A stretch of DNA of 6,248 bases. Origin: Thermoanaerobaculales bacterium. Its GTDB lineage: Bacteria; Acidobacteriota; Thermoanaerobaculia; Thermoanaerobaculales; Sulfomarinibacteraceae. Positions 5,164 to 6,248 of this stretch are shown here, piece after piece. The notes under the pieces were generated by a model. It saw only the letters and a list, made by a program, of their open reading frames with translations. It searched no databases and was not told where the DNA came from. Made by a program: the position numbers and the translations under genes. The DNA is taken from positions 1 through 6,248 of the forward strand of contig JAOZUP010000253.1 of NCBI GenBank assembly GCA_029938595.1, written 5' to 3'. Each line of letters begins with the position of its first letter. Position 1 is the first letter of the stretch.

Positions 5164-6248
5164 CGGGCGTACTCCACGGCCCGCGTCTCGCGGATCACCG
5201 TGACCTTGATCTGGCCCGGGTAGGTGAGCTCTGCCTCCACCTTTTTGGCGAGGTCACGAGCAAGCCAGATCGCATCCTCGTCCGACAACCGTGCCGACTC
5301 GACGACGATTCGCAGCTCGCGGCCGGCTTGGATTGCGAAGGCCTTTTCGACACCCTTGAAATCGGTGGCCATGCTTTCGAGCTTCTCGAGACGTTTGATG
5401 TAGTTTTGCAGGATCTCGCGACGAGCGCCGGGACGAGCCGCGGACAACGCATCCGCGGCGGTCACGAGAACGGCCTCCACCGAATGGGGGTCGTAATCAC
5501 CGTGGTGGCACTCCATGGCATGGATCACCTGGTCCGTCTCACCGTGCTTGTGCAAAAGGTCGCGGCCGAGCTCGAGGTGGGTCCCGTCCATCTCACGGTC
5601 CACCGCTTTGCCGATGTCATGCACCAAACCGGCTCTCTTCGCGACCGCGGCATCGGCGCCGAGCTCCGCCGCCATGTGGTGGCTGAGCCATGCGACCTCC
5701 ATCGAGTGCTTGAGCGCGTTCTGGCCGTACGAGGAGCGAAACTGCAACCTTCCCAGGAGCTTGAGGAGCTCGGGGTGGAGGTCCGGGATCCCAACCTCGA
5801 GGGCGGCCGCCTCACCGTCGGCCAGCAGCTTCTCCTCCATCTCCCCCTGGACCTTGGCAACCAACTCTTCGATTCGGCCGGGGTGGATGCGCCCGTCCTG
5901 GATCAGACTGGACAGCGCCAGCCGCGCGATTTCACGCCGAACCGGCTCGAAGCACGAGAGGATGACCGCCTCCGGTGTGTCGTCGACTATCAAATCGACG
6001 CCGGTGGCCTGCTCGAAAGCGCGGATGTTCCGGCCCTCACGACCGATGATTCGGCCCTTCATCTCGTCTGACGGCAGGTCAACGACCGACACCGTAGTCT
6101 CGACCACGTGCTCCGATGCGATTCGCTGAATGGCCATTGAGATCACACGGCGCGCCTTCTCCTTGGCCTTTTCGTTCGTCTCGTCCTCGATTCGCTTGAC
6201 CAGGTTGGCCGCGTCCATGCGCGCCTCGTTCTCCATCGACCGCAGGAG
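5160..6248 (-). CDS. rny: Ribonuclease Y, C-terminal 362 residues (5' end outside the window)
   Basis: The frame is open to the right edge and continues beyond it, so the N-terminal membrane anchor and most of the coiled coil are outside; the full protein is usually about 520 residues. RNase Y is the membrane-bound endoribonuclease that starts mRNA decay. Counting from the first visible codon (6248), the end of the coiled coil is about 1-45 (Glu/Lys/Ala-rich), followed by the KH RNA-binding domain with DEMKGRIIGREGRNIRAFE and its GREG loop at about 69-72. The HD hydrolase domain follows, with His181 (NALKHS), the H210-D211 pair in VHDIGK, HH at 248-249 (ECHHGD) and Asp266 (TAADALSAARPGARRE). 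The C-terminus ends with the conserved IKVTVIRETRAVEYAR. All catalytic positions are present. The internal ATG at 6236 lies in the middle of the coiled coil and is not the true start. Its TGA overlaps the ymdB start by four bases. Confidence 0.96.
   Translation of the reverse strand, partial: LLRSMENEARMDAANLVKRIEDETNEKAKEKARRVISMAIQRIASEHVVETTVSVVDLPSDEMKGRIIGREGRNIRAFEQATGVDLIVDDTPEAVILSCFEPVRREIARLALSSLIQDGRIHPGRIEELVAKVQGEMEEKLLADGEAAALEVGIPDLHPELLKLLGRLQFRSSYGQNALKHSMEVAWLSHHMAAELGADAAVAKRAGLVHDIGKAVDREMDGTHLELGRDLLHKHGETDQVIHAMECHHGDYDPHSVEAVLVTAADALSAARPGARREILQNYIKRLEKLESMATDFKGVEKAFAIQAGRELRIVVESARLSDEDAIWLARDLAKKVEAELTYPGQIKVTVIRETRAVEYAR

Noticed and set aside
5328..6071. A 247-codon plus-strand open frame opposite rny
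   Set aside because: It is antisense to the highly conserved KH and HD domains of RNase Y, and its composition is explained by the codons of the real gene.
1..6248. A hidden mobile, defence, CRISPR or retron-like system
   Set aside because: No repeat array, terminal inverted repeats, transposase, integrase, reverse transcriptase or toxin-antitoxin pair is seen on either strand, and base composition looks even across the window.

Overview
The window is a GC-rich (roughly 60% by eye), densely coded piece of bacterial chromosome with seven protein genes and very little non-coding DNA. No tRNA, rRNA, CRISPR array, insertion sequence, integrase or phage gene is visible. The combination fits an Acidobacteriota-like lineage best: a GC-rich RNase Y/YmdB pair, a DivIVA-domain coiled-coil protein, and an ABC-2 exporter pair followed by a secreted repeat-type protein of a sort I associate with Acidobacteriota and delta-proteobacterial genomes. 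This placement is inference from gene content, not a database match.

Layout, left to right. (1) Positions 1-2365, minus strand: an operon transcribed as ABC ATPase (1442-2365), ABC-2 permease (678-1445) and a secreted helical-repeat protein (start at 662, running off the left edge). The first two genes share a 4-base ATGA overlap, and the third begins 15 bases after the permease stop. (2) Positions 2366-2508: a divergent control region with a -10-like hexamer for each direction, a perfect 10-bp palindrome and a strong Shine-Dalgarno. (3) Positions 2509-4289, plus strand: a DivIVA-domain coiled-coil gene overlapping by ATGA with hutI (imidazolonepropionase). (4) Positions 4290-4368: a short convergent gap with one modest stem-loop. 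(5) Positions 4369-6248, minus strand: the 3' part of rny (RNase Y), whose stop codon overlaps the TTG start of a YmdB-type metallophosphodiesterase gene.

How they work together: the left operon should form one membrane export or remodelling complex with an exported partner of unknown role. RNase Y begins mRNA decay at the membrane, and YmdB-type enzymes hydrolyse 2',3'-cyclic nucleotide phosphodiesters, so their coupling makes sense as RNA turnover plus nucleotide signalling. The coupling of a cell-pole or cell-growth type coiled-coil protein with a histidine-degradation enzyme has no obvious functional logic. It is the least expected arrangement here.

I found no clear sign of an undescribed defence, mobile or biosynthetic system. 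The window reads as ordinary core chromosome with a few points worth checking.
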